Shown here in pieces: positions 1 to 10,990 of a stretch of 64,000 nucleotides of DNA (its first letter is position 1; every line of letters begins with the position of its first letter). A program made the position numbers and the translations under genes. Source of the stretch: Siphonodentalium dalli (lineage: Eukaryota > Mollusca > Scaphopoda > Gadilida > Siphonodentaliidae); contig CP136065.1 of assembly GCA_032622095.1 (NCBI GenBank), forward strand, positions 61,735,094-61,799,093, read 5' to 3'. The notes under the pieces were generated by a model that had not been told where the DNA came from, made no database searches, and saw only the letters and a program-made list of their open reading frames with translations.

Positions 1-48
1 ATGATCTTTAATGCTGTACCAGCGCAGCTCCCATCATGAAAGTGTTAA
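1..48. mobile_element. Family C (TTAA-flanked MITE), 3' end only
   Basis: The first bases match the right end of the C family seen complete at 57578-57817: a stretch reading ATCTTTAATGCTG, then CAGCGCAGCTCCC, then CATCATGAAAGTG, closing on TTAA at 45-48. The rest of the element lies left of the window. Confidence 0.75.
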
Positions 49-431
49 TAGTGAATATTAAAAATATAATGTTATGCTCTTCTTATTGTTTTCAATACTC
101 TTATGAGGTCTTTACTACATCAGACACGCACTCCATATTTGGAAACAATTTACAACATCATCTTGGGAAAGCCCTGTCATTCCAGAAATCAAGTCTTTCT
201 CAAAGTTCCACAGACGTAAATCTGATAGACTGCTATCTGGTTAGCATTGTGTGGATTATTTTTGTGTTGGGACCCCTCGGGTGAAACCAGTTGTCTACAC
301 AGTCCTTGGTTACACTTTGTCTGTGAAAGTCAAACCAATCAATCACATTAGAGAGACCATTGCCATCAAAGAAAATTGCAAACACTCGGTTCCAGTGACG
401 TCACACTTACTCACAAAATGTTAAAGCATCA
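49..431. other. Intergenic, nothing recognised
   Basis: No gene or repeat is identified. An open frame of about 80 codons is present, but it has no recognisable domain and no splice context. A palindromic TGACGTCA (CRE-type core) sits at 396-403; without a nearby promoter it is not interpretable. Confidence 0.4.
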
Positions 432-519
432 TTGAATACATTCACAAAATGTCAGTTGAATACATTCACAAAATGTCAGTTGAATACATTTACAAAATGT
501 CAGTTGAATACATTCGCAA
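432..519 (+). repeat. Minisatellite, 24-bp unit, about 3.6 copies
   Basis: The unit is TTGAATACATTCACAAAATG followed by TCAG, repeated head to tail with one or two substitutions per copy. Because 24 is a multiple of three, frames stay open across it on both strands and create repetitive pseudo-peptides. I do not treat these as genes. Confidence 0.9.
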
Positions 520-837
520 TCAATAGAAGTCACAAGGAAGGTTTTTATAAAAGAAAACTGCAGCCTAGCAATGGCCACAATTGTATTGCTTTGATACACC
601 TTCTCACTCATTGCCACTTGAGTAGACCTTTACTATATTAACCTATTACATGTATGTTAGTGACTTTCATTGAATCATATTTGTTGATATTGAACCATCT
701 GATCAGATATATAAATATTCTATTGCTACAATGTGGCTTTGTTTCAAATGTTACCTGGGTATAGTCTGATAACTCTTTGATTGTTGTCCCTAAACAATCA
801 TGCATATATGATTTTTCCCCGGATTAAGAGTACCTTT

Positions 838-1053
838 ATTTGTCAAAAATTCTATTTTGATGAGTATACATAGAGTGGATCAATGTAATCGTCTTGGATT
901 TTATGCTGCACAGAGCAGATCATTGTAAACAACCATAGTTCTATTATGATGAGTTATAGACCAACCCATATTTTATGGTATCAGGTATACAGACTGTTAA
1001 TTCTCAATGTAATGAACACAATCATTAAAACATCAGTCCGTATTGACATTTTG
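838..1053 (+). repeat. Direct repeat, copy 1 (~215 bp)
   Basis: Aligns by eye with 1736-1966: both contain the blocks ATTTTGATGAG, TGCTGCACAGAGCAGATCAT, TATTTTATGGTATCAGGTAT and CATTAAAACATCAGT in the same order and spacing. Divergence is roughly 10-15 percent, with a small insertion in copy 2. No coding potential is seen. Confidence 0.8.
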
Positions 1054-1735
1054 ATTTTAAATATGATTTTAAAATGACAAAGAATGTTCATTTAGGTTGA
1101 TAAATATATCAAAATTAAACGGACATGGCTCATTCGAATCTCCAAATTTTGTTCTATGTTATTTGGAGCGACGGATAGGATAGGTCGATGAAAAACAAAC
1201 TTTTGATATACCGGCTTCATATGCTCTGAAAAACACTTCGCCAAAGTCAGCTATTTTTCAGCCGTTTTCATCTTTTTGCCAGAAATCAGACAAACACTCT
1301 TTATTGCTACCATATCAGGAATAGACTACCACGGAACGATCTTTTCTGTTCCATGTCATGCAAATAGCTGGTTTTGTGATCCAAACACCGTATTCACAGT
1401 TGTATTTTTCATTACTGCAATGCGTCTTTTTGGGTTACATAATGCTCATAGAAAGGTAGTTCAGATATGCATCGACCTATTTCGATACTGAGAAAATTTT
1501 TAAAGCAAATAATATTATGTGTATTTTGGAGTGCAAACCGCGATGTGGCTTTAATTAGATTTTATATTAATTTCATTATTGTTGTTTTTATTTATTTTTT
1601 ATAACATTATTTTTAATTCTCTTTTTAGTTCAATTCCCAATGGTCCTATAATATATATATATTTTTTTTAATTTGACCAAAGTTTAGAAATATATAGACG
1701 AAAAAAAATATTCAGAAATGACCAAAAAATTTGCC

Positions 1736-1966
1736 ATTTGTCAACAACTCTGTTTTGATGAGCATATATATATAGAGCGAATCAATGTAATCGTCCTGGA
1801 TTTCATGCTGCACAGAGCAGATCATTGTAAACAACCGTAGTTCTATGATCAGTTGTAGACCAAGCCATATTTTATGGTATCAGGTATACAGTCTGTCAAT
1901 TCTCAATTACAATCTGCTCGTGTAATGAGCACGATCATTAAAACATCAGTTCGTATTGACATTGTG
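1736..1966 (+). repeat. Direct repeat, copy 2 (~230 bp)
   Basis: Second copy of the sequence at 838-1053, about 900 bp downstream in the same orientation. The 680 bp between them is AT-rich with no recognised gene; open frames of 71 and 99 codons nearby have no known motif. Two interspersed-element insertions or an old local duplication are equally possible. Confidence 0.8.
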
Positions 1967-2359
1967 TCTATCGGTCCAGTTGTCGGAATAATACAGGGAG
2001 ATGAACGGGGGACGTTATCCCTTCATAGTGCTATACACAGAGACCCCGTTAAGCTGCCTTGTCGTTCATTTATTGGAATCATCGTGGACCACTGTGCATC
2101 ACTATGGAGCAATCGTGGATACATAGGCCAAAAGTTTATTAAACGGAATTCTTTATTAATATGTGTTAATTAAAGTGATTAATTAAGACAATTCCAAAAA
2201 TTATGAGTCAACTTTGGAAAAGATTTTATGAAAAGTGGAAGGAATCTAAATATGGTGTGACTCATAAGAAGGCGGAGAAAGCTGCCACAAATTTATTGTT
2301 GTTTCGGATAAATTCAAAAAAGAAGTATTCGTAAGTAAATTATATTTTATCATATCGAA

Positions 2360-2541
2360 TTAACCCTTTCTATACTGAATGGATTCCCCACTCAGTTTAT
2401 GAAAGTCTACATTGGAATAGTCTATTATTCAACTGAGTTGAGTTCATTAAAATAAGCAGACGACAGATAATAAAAGTATTAAAGGAGTCCTATTTATTGA
2501 AGGGAAATGTGGGACTTATTATCTGAACATTTCCTAAGGGA
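2360..2541. mobile_element. Family J end joined to family D arm
   Basis: Starts at TTAA followed by CCCTTTCTATACTGAATGG, then a block ending GTCTATTATTCAACTGAG, which is the family J terminal repeat. At 2487-2541 comes the D motif TTATTATCTGAACATTTCC. Only one terminus of J is visible here. Confidence 0.7.
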
Positions 2542-2563
2542 ACTACTATACGCATGGCTTGGA

Positions 2564-2669
2564 GTTGACTATGCCAAAATATTTGTCCGAGAAGAGGAAT
2601 AGCTAGTCCACGAGCCACAGGCAAGTGGACTTTTCCTCCTCGAGGACCACTATTTTGGCATAGTCAATG
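2564..2669. repeat. Hairpin foldback, ~45-bp arms
   Basis: The left arm begins TTGACTATGCCAAAATA and the right arm ends TATTTTGGCATAGTCAA. Imperfect pairing continues inwards through GTCC-GAG and TTCCTC blocks, with a loop of about 14 bases. It looks like a small MITE or stem-loop repeat; no second copy was noticed in the window. Confidence 0.75.
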
Positions 2670-2789
2670 ACAAGACATGCATTATTTGTTATAATATATC
2701 AAACATTGGTGTCAATTCTGGCACAATTTCTGTGTCTGATTTTTATTTACCGTGAATTTTGGAGATCGGTCTCAGATTTTCCAATTTAC

Positions 2790-2970
2790 TTGAGTCATTA
2801 ATTTATTTTCATTATAATTACCATGTTGTTTGCATCGTTCATAGAGCACATGAGTGTATTTTGCACTAATTCATGGCTCAAATTCATTCATTTGTTGCAT
2901 ATATTCTGTTAGAGTATAAAAGGTGATGGTTCCATTAATGGCCGGATTTAGTGTACGGTACCCCTTTAAT
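2790..2970. mobile_element. Family F, right half only
   Basis: Matches the right arm of the large palindrome at 15500-16013: CATTATAATTACCATG, CATCGTTCATAGAGCACA, AATTCATTCATTTGTTGCAT and the end GGCCGGATTTAGTGTAC, finishing at CCCCTTTAA. The opposite arm is missing, so this copy is truncated. Confidence 0.75.
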
Positions 2971-3230
2971 GACAGAATGGAGAATCAGAGTGGTAGTTTT
3001 GTTGACGATTTCCACAAACTACTCAGTAAAATTGCATCAAATTAGAACACTTGTGTTTTGACTTGCCATGCTTGTTGTCTTAACAATGTCATCCATTTTT
3101 GTTTAGACTTTTGTGTTGATAAAATAATCTGAGAACCAGACCACACCGTTTCGCAATATAGTTCTTGGCTTCTAGTGGGACTTTCCCCGTAATAAGGGCA
3201 ACATGTTGCTCTGTTCACTTAGTATATATC

Positions 3231-3489
3231 TTAATCCTTTGAGTGCCAGGTCGATTTTTGTATCAACTCATATACCCTGTGCCAATGCATTCTCTTATAT
3301 ATGCGAGTCGACCATAGGTCGCCTCGCATATATAAGAGAATGCATTGGCCTAACATTTGTTTTTTTTTTTTTTTTTTTTTTTTTAATTTTTTTTTTTACA
3401 ATTTTAATAATTTATTCTTATATTCTTTAACAGACTTATTTTTTAGGTTTAGGGCCGATGAGATCGGCCCCTGGCACTCAAAGGGTTAA
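3231..3489. mobile_element. Family C element, complete, with internal poly(T)
   Basis: Begins TTAATCCTTTGAGTGCCAGG and ends with the inverse, CCTGGCACTCAAAGGGTTAA, giving ~20-bp inverted ends and TTAA at both sides, which is the piggyBac-type target. It contains the family hairpin (ATGCATTCTCTTATATATGC and its inverse) at about 3285-3346, then a poly(T) tract at 3360-3405. There is no transposase, so it is non-autonomous. Confidence 0.8.
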
Positions 3490-3831
3490 TATCGCAGAAG
3501 TTCACCAAATGTGGGCAAAATGTTGTCAGTAGCAGTGGCCTTAATGAGTCACCAAGGGAGGTAAACCCTGCATGGAGTTTGTAATATTGAAGGAACAATA
3601 TGTTTCATGTTTCAAGTTTTTCTTCAGCAATGAATTTTGGTTTCTACTATGACAAACAAACACATTACAAAAAAAACTAAAAAAAAACTGTTACATGCAA
3701 CCAGTGTGAGATTTCCCTGTCTCACCCAACACGTGACCTGCTATCTCACACCACCCACGTGACTACTTCACCTACATAATTAATAGCTGGAACTATTTTT
3801 ATGTTAGCTGTCTGCATTTGTCAACAAAACA

Positions 3832-4469
3832 ATGGCGACAAACCAAAACAATTCTCGTTTCGAATCAATAAACACAGAAGAATTCGTAGAAACGAATGAA
3901 AATAAAAACACGCTTGAGGAAAACATCTTCTCATCTGAATTACTGCATCAGTTTTTGAGTGAAAGACACGATGAACATTGCAAAATTCAGGATATTCCCC
4001 AGGTAGAATTGAACAAATATCTCACAGAGTTCGTAATAAATGTCCGGAAAGTTGACGGCATGGAATATGAGCCAAGCTACTTGCGTGGAATGATCAGAAG
4101 CTTCGATCGTGAATTGAAACGCCACAGGTATGGTTCACAAATTATGTCATCGGACAGTTATGCCTTTTTCGATACCAGAGAAGCCCTCCGTATGAAGCAG
4201 AAAGATCTGAGATCGCAAGGAAAAGGTTCAAAACCAAAAAAAGTAGATCGCTTACAGATGATGATATAGACATGTTGTATTCACGTGGGCAGCTGGGAAA
4301 ATCTTCTCCAACCTCTATTCTGAATATGATGTGGTTTCAGAACACATTGCATTTTGGTATCCGAGGGGGCTCCGAAGAACACCGGCGTATATGTTGGGGT
4401 GACATTTCCCTTAAAATGGATACTGAGGCAAATTTACGATATCTAGAATATCGAGAAAGAACACTGTGA
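3832..4469 (+). pseudogene. Crypton-like / KIAA1958-type (DUF3504) gene, frameshifted and truncated
   Basis: The first frame opens at ATG 3832 and runs 145 codons. Its C-terminal part carries blocks typical of the DUF3504 family of Crypton-derived tyrosine recombinases: a segment like VRKVDGMEYEPSYLRGMIRS, then RELKRHRYGSQI, then RMKQKDLRSQGKGSKPKK. A one-base slip near 4246-4258 moves the homology to the next frame, which continues DIDMLYSRGQLGKSS, MWFQNTLHFGIRGGSEE and CWGDISLK to a TGA at about 4467. The Arg in FGIRGG corresponds to the box I arginine of tyrosine recombinases; the later His-x-x-Arg and Tyr boxes are absent. Family members catalyse DNA integration or are domesticated host genes. 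Given the frameshift and lost catalytic end I call this a dead copy. A processed copy of a host KIAA1958-like gene is the main alternative. Confidence 0.8.
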
Positions 4470-4938
4470 ATGAACTTTTCAAGTCTAAAATCAAAACAAA
4501 GATGACGCTTCACGCCGCAACATGCTAAAGAAATAGTTCCAATTTAGAAAACATATTATTGTTCCTATGAATCTGTTTAATTGTTAAAATAATACTTCTT
4601 CAATCATGAAAACAGAAATATTTCCCTTGTCCCCTATGGTGGGGTTTATTCCCATAGCAAAACACATTTGACCTAGTGGCAAGGTGCAACATTTCGTTCT
4701 CGTGACGTAGTATGTTGATTTCGGGATGTCGATTTCATGACTGACAGACTCAAACTCGTTAACCCTGCTTGCCCAGGTGAAACACTTTGTCTATTCAGTA
4801 TATACCTTTGGTATATACCGATGTCATACCCGCTGATCACGAGTATTGCATTAGATTTTATCCCAGATGTACGGTTTAACTTGTGTTGAACGGCTCTAAA
4901 ACGAAAACATCATAATGAGGCTCCTGGTGTGGGAGAAA

Positions 4939-5038
4939 AATTATCCATCATGACCCGGGGTGTGGGAATGGAAAAATCTCACCCTCGCCCTCTCGGGTGA
5001 GATTTTTCCATCCCACACCCAGGGTCATGATGGATAAT
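4939..5038. repeat. Near-perfect hairpin, ~44-bp arms, downstream of the Crypton-like ORF
   Basis: The left arm contains ATTATCCATCATGACCC and GGAATGGAAAAATCTCACCC; the right arm has the inverse, GGGTGAGATTTTTCC, then ATCCCACACCC, then GGGTCATGATGGATAAT, with a loop of about 10 bases. A diverged single-arm match (GTGAGATTTCCC...CTCACCC) lies at 3706-3735, upstream of the ORF. It may mark the edges of the element that carried 3832-4469. Confidence 0.7.
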
Positions 5039-6102
5039 ATTAATCTCATTCCATGCATATTTTTATGAATTCACATATCAACTTCCTATCTCAGTTTTGC
5101 ATTATTCGGATTTAAAAGTCTTTTAATTGTTTGACCTGCATCTGGATAATGTGCAGAAAAATCAAATCGAGTTAATCCCAGCCAAGCCTAATAATAATTT
5201 TTATTTGACTGTCTGACATTTTGTCAGGCACTCAACAATAATTTGTGTTATGTACATTTGTCTATAATAGTACATAACAGTATACTCTATAATTCATTAC
5301 CAAAACTCTCATTTATGATTCCGATCATAGTAATTTACTATCGCCAAGGGATGGGTTAACATCTGCCGATGGTGATCGGCCTCTCGTTTTACTATAAATA
5401 ATGCAAATCTGCACACCCTGGCCACAACGTGCTTGCCAATTTCGCGCTCAATTCTAAGGTTATAGAAATCTTCAATTCCTTTATCCCAGTGCTGTTACTA
5501 GTACCAAGTAAGTGTAGGCCTATCTTACTGTATAAAATGCAGGACAGTAGTATGATATAACTCAACCAGGAGGAAAAACTTGTTCCAGAAATTTTCCAAT
5601 TCCAATATTTTGTAGACATCCAAGTGCTAATAATCATACATCTGAAAAACCCAGATTTTGGCAAAACAAATAATTAAAAACTATAGTCTCCAATAGAATA
5701 AATCTCATTTAACAGCACACCATATCAATTTGTTTTGCTAAATATCACATTACCAGCAGTCAGTTTACAAGTGATATTTTCCTTAAAAATATGTCAATAT
5801 TTCAACCTGAAATTATGTCAGATAGTTTCAAAGCAGAGCCTGACAACCTAGAAAAATTTGAATTTGGCATCTGACTTGTCTGTGTCAGACCACTTATTTG
5901 GAGCGTTGATCCCAACTTATTCAAAATGGTTGCTCTATGTTCTGACAAAATAATAAGAAATGTTCTTATTCTTCCATATGACATTCTCTGACATGTACCA
6001 GTCTAGTTTAAATGTCACATTTGGTTTTCATAATTTTTTTCAGAAGAACAAAGCAAAAAAAAAAAAAAGGTGTTGAATTAAATTTTGTATGTTGTAATTG
6101 AT
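5039..6102. other. Intergenic, nothing recognised
   Basis: AT-rich sequence with only short frames (60 and 90 codons on the minus strand) lacking motifs or splice context. A 12-base A-run lies near 6056-6068. No repeat family is assigned. Confidence 0.4.
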
Positions 6103-6245
6103 GCAAGCCTGGATTTAGTGCGTCTGACATTTATAGAATGAGGTCCCAGGAGGGTGAATTTAATGACGATATCCCGCATTGCTGGCTAGCATCACCAAAT
6201 TCACCCTCTGGGAACCTCATTCTGCTTAGGCCTCCACTAACTCAG
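6103..6245. mobile_element. Family A, left palindrome only
   Basis: Starts GCAAGCCTGGATTTAGTG and runs through GAATGAGGTCCC, the GGGTGAATTTAATGACG arm and the inverse arm CATCACCAAATTCACCCTC to CCTCATTCTGCTTAGGCCTC. Only the first of the two terminal palindromes is present. Confidence 0.8.
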
Positions 6246-6440
6246 ACACCTACGCCTCAAACACAAGTTTTTTCCAAGGGTAATTTTGGATACACCCACA
6301 AAGTTTCATATGATTACACCCACTTCTTGTTCCTGTAGAACTGTCACCCTTAGGTTCAAAAAAGTTGAATAATTACATTAAGTGGGAAGAGACAGATGAG
6401 AACAGAAATTTTCATGGCAACATGCGAATTCAAGGCAACA

Positions 6441-7790
6441 AATAGAGTGTCTGTCATTTGCAGAATGAGGCCCCCAGAGGGTGAATTTAGTGACGCTAGC
6501 TTTTACTCTTGGAAAAACTAGCATCACCAAATTTGCCCTATGGGAACCTCATTCTGCTGACGCGTCAACTGATATGGGAGACTTAGGATCAGATTGAATT
6601 TCTGCAATGTTCACCCATAAGTTACCTCAATTATGCATTTTTATACGCCCTTTTGAAAAAAAGGCCGTATTATAGTATTGGTCTGTCCGTCCGGGCGTCC
6701 GTCCGTTAACCTGTTGTCCGGATGATAACTTTAGTTAGAGTGAACCAAAATTTGGTATGTGGGTTTATTAGCCGAAAAGTAAGTTCAAGTTCGAATTTGG
6801 GTTCCGCCCGCCAATTTTCACCGGAGTTATGCCCCTTATTTAACGTTTTTTTACTTAGAAAATCCTTGAAATTTGTTGTCCGGATGATAACTTTAGTATA
6901 GTTTATCGGAATGAATCCAAATTTGGTATATTACTTTCTCCCACCAAAACACAGGTCAAGTTCGAACTTGGGTTATGTCCGACCATTTTTGGCAGAGTTA
7001 TGCCCCTTTTTCGACTCAGAAAATTCAGTTTTTCTTATGTTTTTTGGTTTCCGGATGATAACTCGATTTTGGAATGTTTATACGCAAAACCCGTTTTTTT
7101 GTGGATTACATATATCAAAATACAGCTCAAGTCCGAATTTCGTTTTAATCCGATAATTATGGCCCCTTTTTTTACGTAATTTGACTTAGAAAATCCCTGA
7201 AATTTCTTGTCCGAATGATAACTTTAGTTAGAGTGAACCGATTTCAATCAAATTTGGTATGTGGGTTTATTAGGAGAAAAGACAGCTCAAGTTCGAATTT
7301 GGGTTCCGTCCGCCAATTTTCACCGGAGTTATGCCCCTTATTTGACGTAATTTGACTTAGAAAATCCCTGAAATTTGTTGTCCGGATGATAACTTTACTA
7401 GAGCTTATCGGATTCAATGATAATTTGGTATATTACTTTCTCCCACCAAAACACAGGTCAAGTTCAAATTTGAGTTCCGTCCGCCAATTTTTACCAGAGT
7501 TATGCCCCTTTTTTTACCAGTTTCCGCCGACCCAAGAGAGGGCGTATATTGCACGCCCAGCGTAGCTCTTGTATCTTCTGCAAATTAGGGGATATAGAAA
7601 CTGAACAGAAATAATGAAAAACAATGTGATTTTAAGACTTCCTAGAAGATGAGGCCTTAGCAGAATGAGCTCCCCAGAGGGTGAATTTGGTGACAACTTC
7701 CAGCTATGTGGGAGATATCATCACTAAATTCACCTCTGGGGACCTCATTCTGCAAACATCAATCAGTCACACACTAAATCAAGGCATGGA
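6441..7790. mobile_element. Family A element interrupted by an H element
   Basis: The left palindrome (6462-6560) and inner region run to TCAATTATGCATTTTTAT at 6644. The sequence then jumps to the H element and resumes at 7572 with TATCTTCTGCAAATTAGGGG, exactly the next expected A bases, ending with the right palindrome and CTGCAAACATC near 7759. Uninterrupted copies (for example 35071-35510) show the same junction sequence without the insert. Confidence 0.85.
6645..7571 (+). mobile_element. Family H element (~927 bp), complete, nested in A
   Basis: The host element A fixes the boundaries, with TAT on both sides. The 5' end is ACGCCCTTTTGAAAAAAAGG followed by CCGTAT, an imperfect hairpin, then a short CCGT-type microsatellite. 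The body has about five imperfect ~170-bp units, each with TTGTCCGGATGATAACTTTA and GTTATGCCCCTT (the latter near 6826, 6996, 7155, 7327 and 7498). The 3' end has a stem GGGCGT-ATATTGC-ACGCCC about 13 bases before the terminus CTCTTG. This layout resembles non-autonomous Helitron/Helentron or bivalve pearl-type elements; that assignment is inference. Confidence 0.75.
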
Positions 7791-7936
7791 CTAATGGTCT
7801 GAAACCCTGGTTACATCTGAAATTGTATTCTGTAGAGAATTGAAAGGTTACATTTACGCAATTCATTTTCTTGTTGATAGGGACATGCATATCATTTACA
7901 AACTAGATTGTAACAAAGGAGTGCAAGAGTACGATA

Positions 7937-8686
7937 AGGCTTGTTACAGACGCCGCACTTCCATGGTATCAAATACAATTCAATTAAATCCGATGAAAGT
8001 GCGATAAACCAAGTTTCGTTACAGACGGTTGCACTTTTGTCTCATCGAATACAACTGAGAAGTTGAATTGACATGATGTTCGTTGTGAGCGATGACGTAT
8101 ATAAACAAATTGGACTCTACAAAGCGCTCCTTATGTCATGTTGGTGGCAAATTGTGGTGCCAACTCAATTTAAATGTTGTCTGTGGCAAATTTATTTCTA
8201 TTAATGATTTATTATTCTCTCACCCTCAGTCTCACTAATAAATTGTGCATATTTTTCCCAGTATGTCATTTATGTCTACACAGGCACAACGCTAATTAAT
8301 TAGTGTAATGTTCGTTATCTACACGATTATGCCAATCTCATTAATTTCTAATTGATATTAGAGTATCGTATACTCGATAATAGCCACATATACATGTAAT
8401 TCGTGAAGGCGTATCGAAGACTTTAAAATTAGAATTATTACGTCATCCATGTATTTCCCCTTGGTAACAAGGATTTCCAAACCCAATTTATGGAAAGCCG
8501 AACGTGATTACCTTGTGTGCATTGTATTCGATGCGATGAAAGTGCGACATCTGTAACCAACACGGATTTGGCATGATACATCAGGGATATACATCAGATA
8601 TATTAATTACAGACGTTGCATTGAATACAATAGGGTGGCTTACATTCCATTTGATGTGATGAAAGTGCGACATCTGCAATGGGCCT
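7937..8686. mobile_element. Foldback-type element with GTCGCACTTTCATC repeats
   Basis: The left end reads GGCTTGTTACAGACGCCGC then ACTTCC; the right end read inversely gives GGCCCATTGCAGATGTCGC then ACTTTCATC. The motif GATGAAAGTGCGACATCTG recurs inside near both ends, so the ends are made of several inverted and direct sub-repeats. The ~500-bp middle has no open frame of note. Boundaries are approximate and the target duplication is unclear. Confidence 0.55.
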
Positions 8687-8772
8687 AATAGAGTTATACT
8701 GTTCTTCTGCTAGATCCATTGTAACAAATGCATTGTTGAGTCAAAAGTATTCTTTTTATGCATGTGTGCAGA

Positions 8773-8789
8773 GGGGGGGGGGGGGGGGG
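8773..8789 (+). repeat. Poly(G) tract, 17 G
   Basis: An uninterrupted run of 17 G. It is one of about ten G or C runs of 10 or more bases in the window. Confidence 0.95.
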
Positions 8790-8942
8790 TCGGAAATATT
8801 TTCAGGCACGTATGCTGATTTTTTATTTTTATTTTTGACCATTTTTGGACACTCACCCCCCTTTTAACACTAAAACAGATATTTGTGGGGGGAAATTCAC
8901 TGTAAACAGCTGTATATATATGAATTTCTGTGCATACTATTA

Positions 8943-9130
8943 GTCATGGATGTTAATATTGACATGTAGATAGGAACGAGTCATTTTGGGGTCATTCGGC
9001 CAAAAAAAACATTGCTGCCAGCGGCCATCTTGGATTTCAAAATTAAATCCATTAGCATGGGCTACAGGCTATACTGTTTGTCTGATCATCATGAAATTTG
9101 TCATTTATGTTAATATTGACATATAGATGT
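8943..9130 (+). repeat. Dispersed ~160-bp monomer, about 1.1 copies
   Basis: The phrase TTAATATTGACAT(G)TAGAT occurs at both ends of the block about 160 bp apart. Between them are GGAACGAGTCATTTTGGGG, CAGCGGCCAT and GATCATCATGAAATTTGTCA. The same monomer, cut at a different point, occurs at 37075-37270, suggesting fragments of a tandem core repeat. Confidence 0.7.
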
Positions 9131-9660
9131 GTTTTAAGCCAAACTCATTGCAAAAACAGTCAAAAAGACTTGCAGGAAAAATAATTTTGAGTTGCAGAAA
9201 AAATTGTTTGTTGGTCCCATCGACCACCCACCCACCCCGGCATACGTGCCCAGAAAAAAATCCCCCCCTGATGTGTGCCAAAAATACAGATAATTGAGTT
9301 GACAGTATGCACATATATAAATATGCTATGTACGGCGCAGAATTGATATTTTATGATATGTTGATGTTTGGTTTTTAACAGAGTTGCATAGACCAGCATG
9401 TCCTTTCATGACAAGCTACACGACGAAGTGCACGAGCTCCGGAACACTAACTTGAACCGTGTCAAGGGGGCGTAGTTTGTTTGACAGTCAATGACTATTT
9501 TTTATGCAGAAAAGCGTTTTATCTGTATAAAAGTAATTCCTTTGTCTATGTTTTGAACCTGTGTTTCATTTCAAATGAACTCACGACTGGACATTCAGAA
9601 CTATAAGGCCTTAGCCTCGCCGTTATCGATCTGAATGTCAAGGGGGCGAGAGAGAGGGTG

Positions 9661-9911
9661 TACAGTAATGCCCTAATTAATCACGCTATTGAAGTACAGT
9701 AATGCCCTAAATAATCGACTCCTTAACCACAGCAGAATTATGGGTAACTTTTCAGGATTTAGTCAGAAATATGGCTTGTTGCCATTCATCGGAAAGCTAT
9801 CCCCAAGAGCTTTCCGATGAATGGCAACAATCCATATTTCCGACTAAATCTTGAAAAGTTACCCATAATTATGCTGTGGTTAAGGAGTCGATTACTTAGG
9901 GCATTACTGTA
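9661..9911. mobile_element. Family B hairpin MITE, nested in an older B end
   Basis: The inner copy is 9695-9911: TACAGTAATGCCCTAAATAA to TTAGGGCATTACTGTA with ~100-bp arms (CTCCTTAACCACAGCAG, ATTATGGGTAACTTTTC, GGCTTGTTGCCATTCATCGG) and a short loop. Just left of it, 9661-9694 holds a second TACAGTAATGCCCTAATTAA start followed by TCACGCTATTGAAG. TA flanks and the short inverted ends are typical of mariner-type MITEs. Confidence 0.9.
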
Positions 9912-10990
9912 TCCTCAGTCCCACCTCTCTATTTGTTGAAGAAAGTGTTTCCTGGATATAGACTGACGACATCTATAAGTAATAACTAGGCTGGCGTGTG
10001 AGTCGGGACAGGTGGATATTTTCCCGCTTGTTTAGCAATCAGTGGAGTGTGTAATTAGATCTTTGATTATTTATCTCTTTAGGTGTATGTAGCCATAAAA
10101 TCCCCTATAAGCATTTTTTTTTTCTCTGATCATAATATATAGCCCGAGCTTCTATTCCTTGCGTTTTTTTTTTATATAAAAAAAAATGTATTAATACGGA
10201 TACCCTATACAGCTACCCTTATTGTAACCCAATTGTATGATGCTAACCCACCAGTGGATTTTTTGTCTGTCCGGGCCGTCAGTGTTATAGGATTTGAATG
10301 GAGTTTGGTATGTAGGTTCAATTGCCATCATGAATGCTGGGGGTGGTTGGCGGTGGGGGTGGGAGTATTGGTCTTCAAACCACAAACATACTATCGCATG
10401 TTTTGCCATTGTTTTCCAATTTTTTTGCCCCATCATTTGTCATCATCTGTCAGATGGGTTTTTATTGGCTACGTATCATTTGATCTTTATTACACTGTTA
10501 TTGCCTCTCAGTCAATAAAGGTAGTGTAGATCGGCTCTTATTTCCAAGAAACTGTAGCTATGGGAATGGTCTTTATGTCTGTCTAACATAACATGACGTA
10601 CACGCCATTAAGCACAACGTGTTGATTTTCCGCGATATTTGGCAGCATATGTTATGGTTTTGGTGTAAATACACTCGGGAATCCTTATAGTACTATAATC
10701 TTACACACCCATTAGCCGCGTGATTGTCCTACACAAATACACAGAATCTTCGGATAATATTTACTTTCCTTTGCCGGCACATGGGCTGTTCAAATTCTCC
10801 CCTCCAGGTTGCGTCATTTCATCAAATAATCCATCGTGGCTTCGATCTTATTCCAGAATTGGACGTGTTGACTTGAACGTACTCACGATGTTTGTGTGCC
10901 ACATTGATTGTCACAGAGTCGATTTGATCGTTGAAATTCTCCCGAGGCCAAAGAGGTTATTTAACCCTCTCTTTACTATGATTTGAGGAG
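9912..10990. other. Repeat-poor stretch, no gene identified
   Basis: Several frames of 74-98 codons exist in both directions but overlap each other and carry no recognisable domain. The segment 10580-10980 has higher sequence complexity than its surroundings and contains none of the window's repeat families. It could hold an unrecognised exon or a conserved noncoding element, but nothing in the sequence decides this. Confidence 0.35.

Noticed and set aside
429-641. Repetitive peptides on both strands (TFTKCQLN-type and its minus-strand counterpart)
   Set aside because: They are produced by the 24-bp minisatellite, whose unit length keeps frames open; no start context, domain or splice signals.
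10720-10986. 88-codon frame in a repeat-poor region
   Set aside because: Starts at GTG, not ATG, and shows no splice signals or domain. Kept only as a note that the region is more complex than its surroundings.
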